This document shows, piece by piece, positions 15,839 to 17,342 of a stretch of DNA of 17,342 nt (its first letter is position 1; each line of letters opens with the position of its first letter). The position numbers and the translations under genes were made by a program. The notes below the pieces were generated by a model, which saw only the letters and a program-made list of their open reading frames with translations, did not search any database and was not told the origin of the DNA. Location: contig DHJC01000025.1 in the NCBI GenBank assembly GCA_002404155.1, positions 59,978 through 77,319 of the forward strand, in the 5' to 3' direction. Source of the stretch: Chloroflexi bacterium UBA4730 (lineage in GTDB: Bacteria; Chloroflexota; Limnocylindria; P2-11E).

Positions 15839-16963
15839 GTGCCTGAGCTGCTCGAGGTCAAGGATCTCAAAACGCAGTTCTTCACCCGTGACGGCGTCGT
15901 CAAAGCCGTCGATGGCGTGTCCTTCCAGCTTGCCGCCGGCGAGACGCTGGGCATCGTCGGAGAGTCCGGCTGCGGCAAGTCCGTGACCGCGCTCTCGCTC
16001 ATGCGGCTCATCCCGCAGCCCCCGGGCAAGATCGTCGCAGGCTCCATCGTCTTCGACGGGCAGGACATCCTCAAGATGGACGATGACGACGTCCGGGCCA
16101 TCCGCGGGAACAACATCGCGATGATCTTCCAGGACCCGATGACGAGCCTGAACCCGGTGCTCACGATCAGCCGGCAGATCGCCGAGGCCCTCGAGCTCCA
16201 CCTGAAGATGGACCGGGCCGAGGCGAAGAAGCGGACGATCGAGCTCCTCGAGCTCGTGAACATCCCCAGCGCGAAGAAGCGCGCCGACGATTACCCGCAC
16301 CAATTCTCGGGAGGCATGCGTCAGCGCGTGATGATCGCAATGGCTCTCTCGTGCAACCCCAAGCTCATCCTCGCCGACGAGCCCACGACGGCGCTCGACG
16401 TGACGATCCAGGCCCAGATCCTCGACCTGCTGAAGAACCTCGCGCGGGAGTTCCGCACGGCCTTCATCCTCATCACCCACGATCTCGGCGTCGTGGCCGG
16501 CATGACCCAGCGCATCCACGTCATGTACGGCGGTCAGATCGTCGAGAAGGCCGACACCGGGGAGCTCTTCGCCAACCCGAAGATGCCCTACACGTGGGGC
16601 CTGCTCCGCTCGATCCCGCGGCTCGACGAAGCGCGTAAGGCGAAGCTGCTGCCCATCGAAGGGCTGCCGCCGGACCTGATCGCCCCCCCGCCGGGCTGCC
16701 GCTTCGAGCCGCGGTGCCAGTACCGCCACGAGATCTGCTCGCAGCAGGTTCCGGAGCTCAAGCACATCCCCAACTCGAAGCCGGACCACGAGGCTCGCTG
16801 CTTCGGGACCCAAGAGGGCGGCTGGCTGGTGAACACCGATTGGCGTCACGATGTCGGCAGCCTCGAGCAGCTGGAGGCGATCAAAGCGGAGATCGCGGAC
16901 CTGCCGCTCGAAGCGAAGCGTGCCGAGGCGTCAGGCGATACGCCGCCGCCGCCGAGCGTCTAG
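15839..16963 (+). CDS. dppD: Peptide ABC transporter ATP-binding protein, DppD type
   Basis: This 374-residue ATPase is one of two that power the importer at the cytoplasmic face. Walker A GESGCGKS is at 41-48, the Q-loop Gln98 is in IFQDPMTSLNP, the signature FSGGMRQRV begins at 156, Walker B LILADEP is at 176-182 and the H-loop His214 is in ITHDLGVVAG. The family's C-terminal oligopeptide domain follows from about 255. Its four cysteines, Cys287, Cys293, Cys300 and Cys321 (GCRFEPRC, EIC, ARC), match the arrangement that binds an iron-sulfur cluster in some DppD proteins. The last 45 residues (after GGWLVNTDWR) form an acidic helical tail ending in a proline run. They exceed the usual end and look disordered. 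The start is GTG with AAGGGGAG in front. dppF follows 14 bases after the stop. Confidence 0.95.
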   Translation: MPELLEVKDLKTQFFTRDGVVKAVDGVSFQLAAGETLGIVGESGCGKSVTALSLMRLIPQPPGKIVAGSIVFDGQDILKMDDDDVRAIRGNNIAMIFQDPMTSLNPVLTISRQIAEALELHLKMDRAEAKKRTIELLELVNIPSAKKRADDYPHQFSGGMRQRVMIAMALSCNPKLILADEPTTALDVTIQAQILDLLKNLAREFRTAFILITHDLGVVAGMTQRIHVMYGGQIVEKADTGELFANPKMPYTWGLLRSIPRLDEARKAKLLPIEGLPPDLIAPPPGCRFEPRCQYRHEICSQQVPELKHIPNSKPDHEARCFGTQEGGWLVNTDWRHDVGSLEQLEAIKAEIADLPLEAKRAEASGDTPPPPSV

Positions 16964-16970
16964 AGGAGGG
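16964..16970 (+). promoter_or_regulatory. Ribosome-binding site of dppF
   Basis: AGGAGGG lies directly after the dppD stop and seven bases before the ATG at 16978. It sets the start of the truncated last gene. Confidence 0.75.
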
Positions 16971-16977
16971 TCAGCCG

Positions 16978-17342
16978 ATGGCAGTGCAGCAGGACCAGTT
17001 CATCCAGCGGAGCCGGTCGACGGCGACGTTCGACAGCGGCAAGAACCTGCTCGACGTGAAGGCCCTCAAGATGCACTTCCCGCTGACCCAGGGGCTCATC
17101 TTCCAGCGCCAGGTCGGCGCGGTCCGCGCGGTCGACGGGATCGACTTCTTCGTCGAGAAGGGCGAGACCCTCGGTCTCGTCGGCGAGTCCGGCTGCGGCA
17201 AGTCGACGACCGGGCGGGCCATCCTCCAGCTGTACAAGCCGACGTCCGGTGAGGTGAAGTACGACGGCGTCGAGCTCACGAAGCTCGGCGGCGAGGCGAT
17301 GCGGAAGATGCGCCGCCGGATGCAGATGATCTTCCAGGACCC
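16978..17342 (+). CDS. dppF: Peptide ABC transporter ATP-binding protein, DppF type, N-terminal part
   Basis: The gene runs off the window end; 121 codons and two bases are present. It is the second ATPase of the importer. After about 22 polar residues the domain starts LLDVKALKMHFPLTQGLIFQ, with the long insertion between the first two strands (FQRQVGAVRAVDGIDF) that distinguishes DppF/OppF from DppD. Walker A GESGCGKST is at 69-77. TTGRAILQLYKPTSGEVKYD follows, typical of OppF/DppF. The visible part ends in RRRMQMIFQD, the Q-loop (Gln120). The signature motif, Walker B and cysteine domain lie beyond the window. The order binding protein, B, C, D, F is standard for peptide importers. Confidence 0.93.
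   Translation, partial: MAVQQDQFIQRSRSTATFDSGKNLLDVKALKMHFPLTQGLIFQRQVGAVRAVDGIDFFVEKGETLGLVGESGCGKSTTGRAILQLYKPTSGEVKYDGVELTKLGGEAMRKMRRRMQMIFQD

Overview
The window is a dense, GC-rich bacterial segment (about two thirds G+C or more by eye) with every recognisable gene on the + strand. It looks like chromosomal core and metabolic DNA rather than a mobile or phage region. The high G+C, the tight gene packing, the two-subunit glycine decarboxylase P-protein and the particular HD-domain phosphohydrolase family would fit a member of the Chloroflexota or a related high-GC soil or aquatic lineage. That placement is inference. No rRNA, tRNA, CRISPR array, transposase or phage gene was seen.

Region 1 (1-4047) holds the end of rimI, then tsaD (tRNA t6A synthesis), a small protein resembling the sterol-carrier (SCP2) fold, an HD-domain phosphohydrolase, a GT-B glycosyltransferase and a Nudix hydrolase. 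A 117-base gap before the Nudix gene carries an imperfect direct repeat with competing hairpin arms. Region 2 (4044-8390) is a complete glycine-cleavage set gcvT-gcvH-gcvPA-gcvPB. The shared L-protein (lpd) and lipoylation genes are not in the window. Region 3 (8387-11867) is a C40 (NlpC/P60) cell-wall peptidase without a signal peptide, an ECF-type sigma factor, an unrecognised single-pass membrane protein that could be its regulator, and a lipoprotein oligopeptide-binding protein without its own permease. From rimI to this lipoprotein most junctions are 1-4 base stop/start overlaps (ATGA, GTGA, TAATG), so much of 1-11867 may be one long translationally coupled transcript.

Region 4 (11868-17342) is a dipeptide/oligopeptide ABC importer in standard order: lipoprotein binding protein, strong intrinsic terminator, two permeases (dppB, dppC), then two ATPases (dppD, and dppF cut by the window end).

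The most interesting reading is that regions 3 and 4 form one functional neighbourhood. A cytoplasmic cell-wall peptide hydrolase, an ECF sigma factor, a peptide-binding lipoprotein and a full peptide importer together recall the Bacillus subtilis dpp-ykf locus for recovering cell-wall peptides. The upstream regions of the second binding protein and of dppB share GAACCG-N17-TA(C/T)A, in which GAAC resembles an ECF -35 element. This suggests, but does not prove, that the sigma factor controls the importer.
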